In this document: piece after piece, positions 23,406-34,579 of the stretch | Position numbering within the stretch: the first letter of the stretch is position 1 | How the letters are laid out: every line of letters begins with the position of its first letter | DNA from: Cladophialophora immunda | Lineage: Eukaryota > Ascomycota > Eurotiomycetes > Chaetothyriales > Herpotrichiellaceae | Length of the DNA stretch: 64,000 nt | Direction: 5' to 3' | Assembly: GCF_000835495.1 (NCBI RefSeq) | Contig: NW_015622543.1 | Span: forward strand, 434,001 to 498,000 | The notes under the pieces: generated by a model | Told to the model about the DNA's origin: nothing | What the model saw: only the letters and a program-made list of their open reading frames with translations | Databases searched by the model: none | Program-made: the position numbers and the translations under genes

Positions 23406-25079
23406 TCTGTCGATCCTCTGTGGCTATTCTTTGTAGTTTGCAGAGGGCGAGAGTTCAAGATGATGACACCAGATAATCTCGTGAGAGGGAGCTATATGGG
23501 TTTGAGGCGCAACGCACTGCTTATCAGAGTATGAACGAAAATTCATGGTCGAAGCTCCCAGGTATTGCAACTTCCTATATAGTGACTGACCCCCTATGGA
23601 GAGGACGATAGTTATGGTCATAGGGACCTCCTTCTACCCCAGTAATCGAGCAGTTAGTAGTACCCTGCTTATGAATCAGTTGCTAATGAATATTTCCGTA
23701 TAATCGTGAACCCGACAATGAGCAGGTCTACATGGAATTAGTCAAACTTGCTGAAGAATTGCATGTTCCATATTGTCTGAGGCGCCCCACCCGATACATA
23801 GCTAAAAATGGCTAGCCTAGTGAGTCAGTTGCCCGATCTATTCGCAGCTTCCGCCATTTGGTCCGTCGTCGTCCGATGCAAGCAGTCGATTGAATGCCTG
23901 TTCGGAGTATAGCGCGTAGCCTGAACGGCTACAATGTTGTAGCTGCGCCGACTAGATGACAACATGGCATTTCCCGTGGGATATCACGCCGTGACTAACT
24001 GGTAAGAGTCCAAGGCTCACCATTGTGCTCACATCGTCCCCAATGGCAGCAGTTGTAGGCACGCAAGTTTCGCACTATGACGGATCACGGGCGTCTCTTG
24101 CAAGGCTTCAGTGATAGCCAGGACAATACGTCTGTTGCCATGCCATGTCAAACTCCCTCCGCAGAAATCCAGGGGAAAGACACAATCATAATAATGGGGA
24201 CAGCTCTTGGGGAAGTTCAGAATCGTGAACACTGACGGGCACTTCGTGCATTATTAAGTGTCGTTGTACCTTTCCCGGAACAGTCTTCAATTCCTTTTTC
24301 CTCTATGTCGCTCAATAAAACCAATGGGAACGTGAAGGGCTCAAAGGTGAGTTTGATGCGGGTCAAGATCGTCTCTACGTCGAGATAATCGGTGACCTCT
24401 GACATCTCGGCCGAATTGAGATATCGGGATAGATTTTCAATCTATTCCTGCAAATGGTGCTTCGGCTCCAGAAACTCCCGGATCCGAAGGACGCTCATTG
24501 GAAAGGCCGACTGCAAAAATAGGTCGGCAAGACAAAGATCCACTGCAGGTGAGCTGGCTCGCTCAAGCAGGGGGTGCGCACAGCGTGGAATCACTCTCCC
24601 CCAGATTGGAAATCAATGACCCTGAGCCTCCTCAGAGGAGAATTTCCTCCGCTTGTGGAGGCGCACATCACTTCCATGACTTCTGGCGCCCGACAAGTCC
24701 TGTGCCCGAGGACGGCAAGACTTCCAGAAGTCTGAATTCAAGCTTCCGGTTCATGAATGGTGATGAAAATTCAACGTCACCATATGATAGAAGACATTCC
24801 ACAACCGTGGTAGCTTGGTGTGACCAGAAGAGTGCTTTTGGCGCATCGTGAGATTTCACGAATGGTTTAGGTGTTCGATCCGGCAGATTCAGATCTGCGC
24901 GCGGATATGTGAAGTTCGTTGCGATAAGTCCACAGAGCACTTCTGCACTTTTTACCTTCCTTGGATTCTGTTCTTTTGTGACAATAGCAAGAGCCGCCGT
25001 GTTGAAGAAATTTTGGTTGGAACTTTTGGCCCGGCTCATCCTCTTGCTGGTATCATACCAGACTTGCAAACGGTCTTGT
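23406..25079. other. gene-poor region upstream of the aldo-keto reductase
   Basis: About 1.7 kb with AT-richer composition. Minus-strand frames at 24217-24405 and 24029-24232 overlap and are not connected by clear splice signals. A minus frame at 24668-25087 has no recognisable motif. I see no supported gene. Some of it may be decayed coding DNA, but I cannot show that. Confidence 0.35.
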
Positions 25080-26142
25080 TCATCCAAACAGCTTAGTGTT
25101 GTCGAGTGCGGATCTCTTTCTCTTCGCTCCCGTATTCAAACTCAAGGTTTTCCGCTTGACCGCTAATTCTTCAGCACCACCCCTTCGACTTGCATATTTG
25201 TTGGCTCTGCGCATTCTCGTCTCGGCTCGGAGAGCATTGGGGCTGACGAATTGTTTGTTCTCGAATATTACCGGGCCCCCAAAGCTGCCTTCCTGAATAA
25301 CGACTGGAGTGAGGACAAGTCGAGGCCCAATCTCAACCAGCGACACGTCGTCCCCTTTGACACGCTCCTTGTCTGTCTTGTCTGGTGCTGATTCGCGAAT
25401 CTCGTACACACGAATCCAAATTTTTCCATCGAGCCCGTAAATACCGATGACACGATCAATGAAGGGTTTCATGCCGCGTACACCTTTTGGCGGGACGCAA
25501 AATACCCCCCTGAACATCTCCCGTAGTAGCGAGCGATATTCCTGGCCCGGAATCTCTTCATCGAAACTCTTGTCAAAGACCACGACGCCTCGCCCACCTT
25601 TTAAGCAATTCCCCCCGAACCCTAGCTCGGCCATCGTGTGCACATTGGTCACGCTGAATTTGACCGTGGGTCCGTTGGGAGCACGTGCGAGCCACAGATA
25701 CAGATCTTGACCGTGTTTCCGTGCTTCCAGGAAGAAGACGTAATTGCAGGAATGGAGGTCAGCGAGGCCATTGAGCGCGGAGTTGTAGTTGTTGGAAGAT
25801 TTTGTATCGAGCTTTGTATCTTTGTATGTATGAGGAAGCAGGACATGGAGGTCATTTAACAGATGCCGGTGTCTGCAGATGTTAGCGACCAGTTGTACGA
25901 AGAATGTCGGCTGGGATATACCTGTAGGAGACTCCACGGGAAGTGAGCATCAGAACTCGATTCCGAATCTCAGGAGGCAGTTGAGAGAGATCATTCATCT
26001 TTTTCTGGCTTTGGGCACGTTCCTCTCCGCTAGACGATTCAGCACGCAGGGTTGAGCTACTCTCTGCAGATACAACTGAACCGCTTTCGTCGGAGTCAGA
26101 AGCGTCGCCTGACCGCATGGCTGACTTGTAGGCAGACGCCAT
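25080..26142 (-). CDS. BRX1: ribosome biogenesis protein Brx1 (Brix domain)
   Basis: Two exons (26142-25922, 25872-25080; 49-nt phase-2 intron with a GCTAAC branch point) encode 337 residues. The N-terminal about 50 residues are Ser/Glu-rich. The Brix domain then runs from about residue 55 to 240: RNRVLMLTSRGVSYRHRHLL across the splice, LLPHTYKDTKLDTK, CNYVFFLEARKHGQDLYLWL, GPTVKFSVTNVHTMAELGF. A VRVYEI-like segment and a basic C-terminal tail follow. Brx1 is an essential nucleolar factor of 60S pre-ribosome assembly. The start MASAYKSAMRSG (26142) is the nearest in-frame ATG. It is the most downstream of four consecutive minus-strand housekeeping genes. Confidence 0.95.
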
Positions 26143-26406
26143 AGCGAGAGAGGACCACCGGCTGAGGTTGTGGAAATGGCAAGGATTGTGAATGTGGAAG
26201 GCTTCTGGTGCCAAATTGTTTTGCGGGGAAGAGAAAAAATATTTAAGAGTTGGAGACAATGCTTAGTGGATGCGGTCAGTGCAGACTGCGCCCTCCTCCG
26301 GTGGAAACTTCACAGTGACTTGGAGCTGTTCGTTACTGAGAGCGATGGGATGCGATGAAATCATAATGGCATTGGCATGGTGTTTATTACTTGAATGTAT
26401 TCGATA

Positions 26407-28846
26407 TCAGCTGGTGATCTTGGGTACGGGCCACGCCACATGCCAGCGGTCTCGATCCCCAACCGGCGGGATTTCCACCCTCAGACTCGATATGCCGCTT
26501 CCCGTGGTGGTTTTCCCTGTACCCTGCAGAGCTTTACTAAGGGCAGCTATTGCAATCGCTGTACCTATACATGCCTTCATCGAGTTTCGGACGTCTTGTG
26601 TCCACTCACTTTCCACTATCGGGGCGATTGCCTTGCTTCTTCCTTCCGCCGCCTTTCCAGCTTTGGGATCTGCGACTCGGGGAGGGTTGGTCTCCCAGCC
26701 GCTCCTCAAGACCTCCTCCCATGCTTTTCGTGCCGTCTGCACCAAAGCCGTTGCCTGCTCGAGCACGGTTGCGTCGGGGAGGTCCTGTAACGAGCAGGAA
26801 TGCTGAGCCACATCAAAGTCGATAGGTTCGGGGATGGAGAGGTTGAGAAAGGGCCGCATTCTCAGCTCATACCGTAGTTGGTCTGATGCATACGCAGGGG
26901 AAGGCTTGCGCAGATGGCCATGACGTTGCGTGACGGCGAAGACTCGGTGCAGAGCTTTTGCCATGGCCTCTGTGGCTTTGAGCCAAGTGAAATGGCGATA
27001 CAATCGCTTCAGGGTAATTTGAACCTCATCGCGGCGGTGTGCATCCACCTGTCGACTCGAGGACACAAAAAAACTGATCCTTTCGAGGTGAGAGAGATGC
27101 GAGTTGGACAGGAATGAGAGATACCAGTACATCTCCGCAAATTCGTGCGGAGCGTAAATGGAAAGTTCAAATCCCATCTGGAGGATAGTTTGAAGTTGTA
27201 TCAGCTTGTAATGGTATACCCAGCTGCTGAAAGAATACGAAAAGGTGGGTTCCTCGCCATTGGGGTAAGGAATGGGCTGTTCGTCCAGGATAGACTGTAC
27301 AAAAGTATCCAGATCCTCGGCCTCTGCTTGAATTTGATCCCACTCAAGGGCTGCATGGCACATTGAACGCCTCACTCGGCAGCGGTTCAGACAGTAAGTC
27401 CGAAAGAAATTGAGGAAGGACTGTCCGTAACGACTCAGAAACAAATCCACTTTAGCGCCGAGGTCAATCTGCTGATCTTCTGGAATGTCCTCGATTTCGC
27501 TTTTGTTGCTCCCCAACGGCAAAGCACTTGGGAGTGTAAGAGAATGCATGTCTTCAGTGACGAAGTGGTCAATGGTGTATCGGCCCAGTACCGTGTTGTC
27601 AATGTTCAAGAAGGACTGCAGGAGCGCTCGAACATACACTGCAGGTTGTGACGTCTGCGCCATGAACCTCTGGTAGGCAACTAGCAGGTCGCTGCTGCAT
27701 GTAATATCAAGCATTTGGAACGCCGTCGTGGTATCTGTGAGAAGTTGGCGGAAGAAGGAAAACGCCTTCTCCTTCTCCATGACTATCATCGGTCTCGGTG
27801 GCACACTGCTTGCCAGCCCCCGCTGCATCTTCAGAGTGAAAGCAACAGTGGGGGTTGGGCGTCCCAGAATGGAAGTCTCTTCAATCGCCTTGATCAAAGC
27901 AAGATTTCCCTCGAGAGTAGAGTTGGCCGGTCGTTCGCGGAGCTCACAACTGTGCAATAGCCGAAGGAAAGCAGACCGTGCATTCACCCTGTCTTTCAAT
28001 GCCGCCATCAGGGGTTGCGGGAGGTTGCCGTTTTGTACAAAAGCATGTGCATCCTGCAACGAGTCCATCACCTCTCCAACGGAAAAGTCATGCAGGAGAG
28101 GCCGATTGTATATCTGTGGAGCGAAGTCTTCCTCCTGCATATCATCAGCTGCCAGTTTATATCGGGTATTTCCTGCTGTCCCTACCTCGTAAAAATGTTG
28201 GCTCGCTACCATTGAGAGAACTAGATCACAACATTTTATCAGGCCCACACAGTAGGACTGAAAAACGGCGTGCAGGAGAGAAGACGCATCTCTGGTACTG
28301 GGATGATCCCTCCAGAAGCAAGCGTCAGAGAATTGTTTTGGTTGAGGCCAGAGGAGTCGTTCGATGTGTATCGAAGTAAATAGAGTCTGAGATAGAGGAT
28401 ATCCCATATGCCATGCTGCCTGTCGGAGGTCACACGATCGTTCTACGCTCAAAGCTGGGGTCGCCTACCTCGCGATACATCAACTGGTCCATCAGCCATA
28501 TGATCTCCTCTGCAGATACGGTCCTCGCGGGGTCGAACTCCTCATCGCTTTCCGCGTCGAAAGCAGTACACCCGCTATCCATCTTCGGATCGCCAATCTG
28601 GTCGCTCAGTCAGCGTTCACGCTATTTCCGGCATGAATAAAGAGATATCAAACCTCCAGGGCGCTGACGGCCTCATATAACGTGAAGTGTTCATCTTTGA
28701 CCAGCTTGCCACCGGCTAGTTCTATGAGAAGGTCAGTCTGGTTTGAGACAAAGTGAGGATCAGGACTGACTTGATGCAGCACTGCAGAACTCTCTCGTTA
28801 TTTCGGATATCTGGACATTGGGGTGGACAATTTGGGATTGAACCAT
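26407..28846 (-). CDS. MAK10: NatC N-terminal acetyltransferase auxiliary subunit Mak10 (Naa35)
   Basis: Four exons (28846-28771, 28721-28654, 28597-28469, 28419-26407; introns 49, 56 and 49 nt) give 761 residues. The N-terminal Mak10 signature is built across three introns: REFCSAASKLAGGKLVKDEH, FTLYEAVSALE, IGDPKMDSG, AEEIIWLMDQLMYRE, then AAWHMGYPLSQTLFTSIHIE. The long last exon is helical and contains DMHSLTLPSALP and RTYCLNRCRVRRSMCHAALE. Mak10 is the large scaffold of NatC with the catalytic Mak3 and Mak31, and acetylates N-termini of the Met-Leu/Ile/Phe type on the ribosome. All junctions are in phase and there are no internal stops. The C-terminus (PVPKITS) lies 264 bases before the BRX1 start. 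Confidence 0.92.
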
Positions 28847-29242
28847 GACAGCCGTTCCCTTCTAGTGGAATAGGAGAACAAGTACAACGATGGGCACAAT
28901 CCCCCAACAGTCGACAGACGTCCCCGCAGCGGCGAGCCCAAAATTTACTCGATCCTACGCGGAATGAGTCCAGACACAAATCGGAGTGCTAGCGAGGCAT
29001 TCAACGTGCAGACAACAATTGTGCAGAGGTGCACTTGGGATGCGAAGGTCGTGTGGATGCAAAGTTGAAAAGATTATGGCACGGGAATTTTTACAGGCTC
29101 TGGAAATGTCATGTGCACATCCGCAGGCACGCATCCAGCTTCGCAGTGAAGTCTTCGGTGTAATATGTACAAGTCTGATTTTTGGCTCCTTCAAACAGTT
29201 TCCCATTCGCCATTGATGCGTCCTGCACGATGCAGCCTCCTT
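28847..29242. other. spacer between ATP15 and MAK10
   Basis: About 400 bases, containing the 3' end of ATP15 and the promoter of MAK10 (same direction). Nothing else is identifiable. Confidence 0.5.
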
Positions 29243-29579
29243 CTATTTGGCCTCCCCAGTAGCATGTTCAGCCATAGCGTCAGCGTTTGCGGCACCCAGG
29301 CTCTTGTTTTCTCCTTGTTTGCCGTTCTCCTCGGTGTCAGTCGGAAAGCCTTTGGGGACAGAAGCTGCGGAGTGAGCTCACCTGCCACTTTGCGAATCTC
29401 AGATCCATATCGCCTCTTCTCTCGGCTTGAAGTCTGGGCCCTTCTTTTAACGATCTGCGGACAACTCTAGCGGCAACGGCGAGGTATCGGTTGTAGCTGT
29501 CAACGTTAGCCCGAACCAGGCAAATAAGGAAGGAGAGCTCAGCATACGTGAGACCGGCTGCTTTCCACTCGAAGCCCAT
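29243..29579 (-). CDS. ATP15: mitochondrial ATP synthase subunit epsilon
   Basis: Three exons (29579-29548, 29496-29382, 29329-29243) encode 77 residues, the usual size of this small F1 central-stalk subunit. Exon 1 is MGFEWKAAGLT, split at a phase-2 junction, and exon 2 continues YNRYLAVAARVVRRSLKEG and AERRGDMDLRFAKWQ. Exon 3 is ENGKQGENKSLG..., ending GEAK, the hydrophilic tail typical of filamentous fungi. Both introns (51 and 52 nt) have GTATGC/GTGAGC donors and CTGAC-like branch points. Intron 1 is a multiple of three and free of stops, so its retention would insert 17 residues in frame. A CCAAT (on the minus strand, 29806-29810) lies about 230 bases upstream, as expected for HAP-regulated respiratory genes. 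Confidence 0.92.
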
Positions 29580-30054
29580 GGTGGCGATTGGGAGATGTGC
29601 AAACGTTTGAGGAGAAATGAAGCTCTACGTCGGTATCAATGGGGGAGAGTAAACTGCGCAACCAGAATGCCAAAGGGAAGCTCCTAGCTTGCCAAGGTTA
29701 TTCCCGGAACAATGTTGATGCGGAGGCTAGCCTTGCCAGCCTTGCCAGCCTTGTCCCACCAAAAACGGATTCTCTTCTTCGTTTTCCGAACTACGACCGG
29801 GTTCTATTGGCCGTTTGTAGAGTGTAAGGCCTTTGCCTCCCAAGACAGCTGTCCTGAAGCAGCAGTATGACTCTTTTCTCTCTTGTTTGGTCAGACTTGA
29901 AGTCTATACCTCTTTCTACATAATTCACAACGAGAATCTGAGCGGAATGCAAAATGCAACCCAAGGAGACATATCTGGAGATGGCAGAAGAGATGGCAGA
30001 ACAGGTTGAATCCTCAATTCAAGTTGCCAACATGATGATTTGGCAAGCGTAGAT
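29580..30054. other. spacer between RPC82 and ATP15
   Basis: 475 bases holding the ATP15 promoter and the RPC82 3' end. A short direct repeat (CCTTGCCAG, two full copies plus a partial one) is at 29731-29752. No gene. Confidence 0.5.
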
Positions 30055-31843
30055 TCATATGTCTCGAAGTATGGCGACTGAAGCATCTATACGATGGATC
30101 TCCGTCATAAACCAACACTCCTTCTGTCGCCAGCGAAGCAACAATTCCAGTTCCCCTGGTGATAATATCTCCTCCTCGCTTCCTTGGACGTCACTCCGTT
30201 CAACCTTGCTCAGAGTCGACGATATCTTGTCTCGTTCGAGGTGCAGGCGCTCGTACAATCTCGACATTGTTTTGTACAGCCTGTCTAGGAATATTTTTTG
30301 TACCCTTTCAGGGTCGTAGAAGTAGAGGTAGGTTGTGCTTTTGGGCTGTCTTTGAGGGTCTCTCGGAACTTCTTGGAGCTCGAGGAAGCCCTTCATCTGC
30401 AGTTGTGCTAGCGATTTCCGAAGTTCTTTCGCGTTCAGAAGGCCAACGTCCTGCATTGCTCTCTCATCAAGTTTGCCTTTGTCAGCCAGCATGCGAACAA
30501 TCCTGAGCGCCGGTTCGCTCACGCTCTCATCGATAAGACGCAGCATCTCCTTATCCCACAAGAAATTGTTGAGCTTGCTCTTGTCAATTGCCCAGGTCCT
30601 TGTGACGGGATCGCCCAAGAGAAAGGCGAACGGCCCTTCTGCCAGCAGACCCAGCTGGTATTCAATGAACTGATGATCTCCGCTCGTCCCATTGGCTCTA
30701 TAATCCTGATGGCCGTTCAGGAGTTTGTCTCCGGCGAGCCATCCGTTTTCATTGCTTTGACCATTGCTCATTGCTGGTCGACCTTCCGAAGCAATACAGT
30801 GGCTCATCTGGGAGAAGTCGAGTCTCTGCAACGATCCCGCAGGGTTATCCGACAACCGGAGTTTCAATGGTCGTGGGTCGATGTCTTCAAGCTGCAAACA
30901 AGCTGCCCGTGCAACTTCTGCCGTGCGTCGGCCGAAAATCTTCTCAGCAACTTCCGCCACTCTTTCATTGCGAGTGTAAAGAATCAAATTTGAATAGTCG
31001 ACCGAGAGCAAGATGTTGGCCTATTTCCAATCAGTAAAGAACGAAACAGAGCGACAATAGTCAATACTTGGCTGGAGTTCGCCTCGAGTTCATGCAACAC
31101 CTGGGGCCAAGAGATATTTCCATCTAGACGGTGTTCGAGCTCGGCGTCCACCTTGGCTTCACCATCGATTTTGATTTTCTTCGCCGTTCCTTGAAGGAGC
31201 AACCCGTGACCGCGTAAGTAGCGTTCTGCATCCTGACGAGAGTCAAACGGTGAGTGGAAATGTGCCTCGCGAACGGTGAGAATGAACTTGGAAGTAATTA
31301 GATGCTTCAGCAGCGCGCGGAAACGACTCTTGTCCATCAACCTGGACGAGTCATCATGCCCTAAAACGTGTGCTTCCAGCTCGCACGCGGTAGCAAATCC
31401 CAGTACAGCCAGGTGTTCCATAATATCCGCGCCCGCAGATCCGAACTTCCATTCAACAAGTTCAATAAGTCTTCCGGTACGCATGATGTTGTATGCATTG
31501 CTGGTGTTCGCTTGATAGGTCGATGAGCCCTCTGGAGATGTGTGATGGTAGACTAGCCGTAGTTGAATCAAGCTCGCCATGCCAGTCTTCACTTGGCGGA
31601 GCGGAAGACGACATTTTTGAGCGACCTGGTTGATAGAAAGTCGCCCGACTTGGGTCAGCTGTCGAAAGATTTGCTGCATCAGACATCAGTATTTCGTGCA
31701 TAAACGCCGAATATGGGTTCCTGACAGCGAGGAATGTACCATAGGCGTCTTCCACGATTCGGCAGCAAAGCTGCGAGAATTCCTGCCGCGTCTCAGTTAA
31801 GCAAATTCCTCTGAATCTGCCGGTGTTTCTGAAATACCTCCAT
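30055..31843 (-). CDS. RPC82: RNA polymerase III subunit Rpc82 (RPC3)
   Basis: Four exons (31843-31838, 31782-31726, 31673-31068, 31020-30055; introns 55, 52 and 47 nt) give 544 residues, slightly short for the family. The first exon is only ATG GAG. It is needed because exon 2 (EFSQLCCRIVEDAYGTFLA) has no ATG, and ATGGAG is followed by a GTATTT donor and a CTTAACTGA...GGCAG acceptor region. Family features are the winged-helix segments: QIFRQLTQVGRLSINQVAQK with LPLRQVKTGMASLIQLRLVYH; RLMDKSRFRALLKHLITSKF; and SVSEPALRIVRMLADKGKLD with a KELRKSLAQLQMKGFLELQE block. The end is coiled-coil-like. It acts in the Rpc82/34/31 initiation subcomplex in the nucleus. It is divergent from QCR2. Confidence 0.92.
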
Positions 31844-32230
31844 CTCGAACACAAACAAAACAGAATTGGATTTTAACGCCTAGCAGAGGACAATTCGTTC
31901 ACTGCTTCATCTCAGATTGTTTGGAGACAAATGCCGCAAGAGGGAGGACTTCATTTGGGTACTTTCATCTTGGGATTCGAGAAGAAACTTTTGCCAGAGA
32001 CAAGGCTGGCAGCAAGTCCGCAGAAATTCTGGTGACGGGGCGGATCCCTGCGGGGGCTTGGGACTGGGCTTGGCAAAAGCATGCAACGTGAGTGGCTGCC
32101 TCCCTTGAGCCAATCAGGGCGAGCTTGAATTCTGTAGAATCAATTGAAGCTTGACTCCATCCCGAAGCTCCTGTTCGACTGCATCTGTTGCATTACCACC
32201 TCCCCGATTCACCACGAGGCTCCTTGAACA
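31844..32230. promoter_or_regulatory. divergent promoter of RPC82 and QCR2, with CCAAT box
   Basis: Only 387 bases separate the two start codons. A GCCAATCAG element (CCAAT at 32110-32114) sits about 117 bases upstream of QCR2. CCAAT boxes bound by the HAP complex are known to drive respiratory-chain genes in fungi, so the site is plausible. No protein gene is present. Confidence 0.5.
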
Positions 32231-33766
32231 ATGGCTTCTCCAGCTTCGCTTGGCTCTAAAGCCCTGCGAGCTAGCAGTCGTCATATTCCTGTCACCTCCT
32301 TCCACCGGAGAGGTCTAGCCGCAGCTGCTTCCGGCAGCTTTCAATATGAGACGGGGGATGCGTCTGGTGTCAAGTTCGCCAGCAGAGATTTGCCAGGTCC
32401 AACGACTACTTTGACCGTCGTCGCAAAAGCTGGTACTCGGTACCAGCCGCTGCCTGGCTATTCCGACGCTCTCGAAAAGTTTGCTTTCAAGGTCTATCAA
32501 CATTGTACCGGCAGCGATGATCGCTCAGCTAACTCAAAAATTAGTCCACCACGAAACGATCAACTCTGCGCATTACCCGAGAGGCTGAGCTTCTCGGCGG
32601 TGAGCTGTCTGCATACCACTCCCGAGAGAACCTCGTCCTCCGAGCCAAGTTCCTGCGTGAAGACCTGCCCTATTTCACCGAGTTGCTGGGAGAAGTCATA
32701 TCAAAAACAAGATACACGAGTTGGTCCCCTTGCAAGTATAGTTGGAACCCTGATGTCTGACAATGTACAGCACACGAGCTCAATGAAGAGGTGATTCATG
32801 TCATGAAACTTGCGCAAAAGGGTCTCCTCGGAAGCCCTCTGTCACTGGCCCTGAATTCCGTACATGGTGTTGCGTTCCACCGCGGCTTGGGCGAGCCATT
32901 ATATGCCACTTCCTCGGTTCCGATCCTCCAGTACCTTGATGCTGAAGACGTTGCGAAATTCAGTGACAGTGCCTACGTTAAGGGAAATATTGCTGTTGTC
33001 GCCAATGGTGCTAGTCACTCTGAATTCTCCAAGTGGGTGGGAGAGTTCTTCCAGGACACTCCGAACGGTTCCAAACTGTCCAGCCCTGCTTCCAAATATT
33101 ATGGTGGCGAAGAGAGAATCGCACACGGATCTGGGAATGTGTTGATTATCGGTTTCCAGGGTTCCAGCTCGTTTACCGCCGGATCCTCGTACAAACCAGA
33201 AATTGCAGTCCTTGCCACCTTACTCGGAGGAGAAAGCAGCATCAAATGGTCCCCAGGCTTCTCCCTACTGTCTAAAGCTGCACATGACTTCCCTCAAGTG
33301 CAAGTCTCTACTCAACATGCCGCTTATTCAGATGCTGGTCTCCTCTACATCACATTCAGCGGGAATGCCGCTCAGATCGCGAAAGCAAGCAAGAACGCAG
33401 TCGACACGCTTAAAAAGGTCGCAGCAGGCGAGGTGGCAGAAGAAGACATCAAGAAGGCTACTGCATTGGCGAAATTCAGAGCACTTGAGGCTGGACAACA
33501 GACACAGGCTGGTCTGGAAGCCACCGGAAACGGACTCATCGAGGGCGGGAAGGCGTTCCAAATTGATGAGATTGGCTCGTCCATCGACAAGGTATCTTCA
33601 GACAAAGTCAAGGCGGTAAGTGACTCCATTCGACTGTTGGTAAATACTAGTATGTCTAACCTGTGCATAGGCGGCAAAGAGCCTGTTGGAGTCAAAAGCA
33701 TCGGTATCGGCAGTGGGAGACCTATTCAGACTTCCTTTTGCGTCTGAGATAGGTTTAACAGTTTGA
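32231..33766 (+). CDS. QCR2: cytochrome bc1 complex core protein 2 (Qcr2)
   Basis: Four exons (32231-32491, 32545-32719, 32771-33615, 33671-33766; introns 53, 51 and 55 nt) encode 458 residues. The N-terminus (MASPASLGSKALRASSRHIP, then a basic RRGLAAAA segment) is a typical mitochondrial presequence, with likely cleavage near residue 28. The M16-peptidase-like fold follows: GPTTTLTVVAKAGTRYQPLPG, ELLGGELSAYHSRENLVLRA with DLPYFTELLGEVI, and LQYLDAEDVAKFSDSAYVKG. There is no HXXEH zinc motif, as expected for the inactive core 2 subunit. The C-terminus reads SVSAVGDLFRLPFASEIGLT. It acts in complex III of the inner mitochondrial membrane. Confidence 0.95.
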
Positions 33767-34579
33767 GAAGGGAGTGGTTCATCCGATTTCCGTCGCGCAT
33801 TCTGGTGTGTAAAACTTGTAAATAAGACAGAAACGCCTAACAAAGACCCTTTGAAAGATCGCCACCTTGCTGTCTATTGAACTGTAATGATGTCTATTAG
33901 TATCACCCTACTCTTGCCAAAAGGCAACACAGGACGTGCGTAGTCGACGAAAGCTGCTTGCACTGGCCTGTAGAGGAGGATGTAAGATTTCGTCAGTCGT
34001 CAAACCGGACTGGGAACCCGGCGACAATCATCCGTGGAACCATTTTTGCAACAGTCAGTCCACCGTCCCATACCGTTTCTACAACCATGCGAACTCTCCG
34101 GTATCACCGAAGACACTTGCGGCGATGAGATCAGCGATCAAGCCAAGCTCAACAGAATCCCGAACAATGGAAGGACTTGATAGTTACAAGCGAATTGATG
34201 ATGAAGAGGAAGAAGAAGAGGCGGAAATACCCCCACGACAACATTCGATGAGCCACGTCGAACGTCCGTATCAGAGTGATATGCAGGGGCGCCTCAAATT
34301 GAATCCAATGGGCTATCTGATTTGCGCTCGGTCTCAATGTCGCTGGAGGTGGTCTGCTCAGCGAGGCTTCATCCATCATGCAGACACTTCCACGGTTTTC
34401 GTTTTCCGTGGCGGGCCCCGGCGAGCCGGGGCGCAGATGGAGGAGGATCGCATCCTGCGGAGGCGCCACGTTGGGACATATTAAATGGACTGCCAAATAG
34501 GCCGCTTGTGCAGCCTTGCAAGAGCCCACGACTGCGATTTCAAAACACTAGGAACTGAACCCATAACGTTTTCGACAGC
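33767..34579. other. intergenic region upstream of second BVMO
   Basis: About 800 bases. A plus-strand frame at 33936-34484 is open but has no recognisable motif and contains an acidic low-complexity run (EEEEEEAE). I treat it as chance and as the BVMO promoter region. Confidence 0.45.

Noticed and set aside
24029..25087. Minus-strand frames at 24029-24232, 24217-24405 and 24668-25087
   Set aside because: They overlap or lack splice signals linking them, and I recognise no domain; kept only as gene-poor DNA.
33936..34484. 182-codon plus-strand frame upstream of the second BVMO
   Set aside because: No recognisable motif, a Glu run and an atypical composition; more likely promoter and leader DNA.
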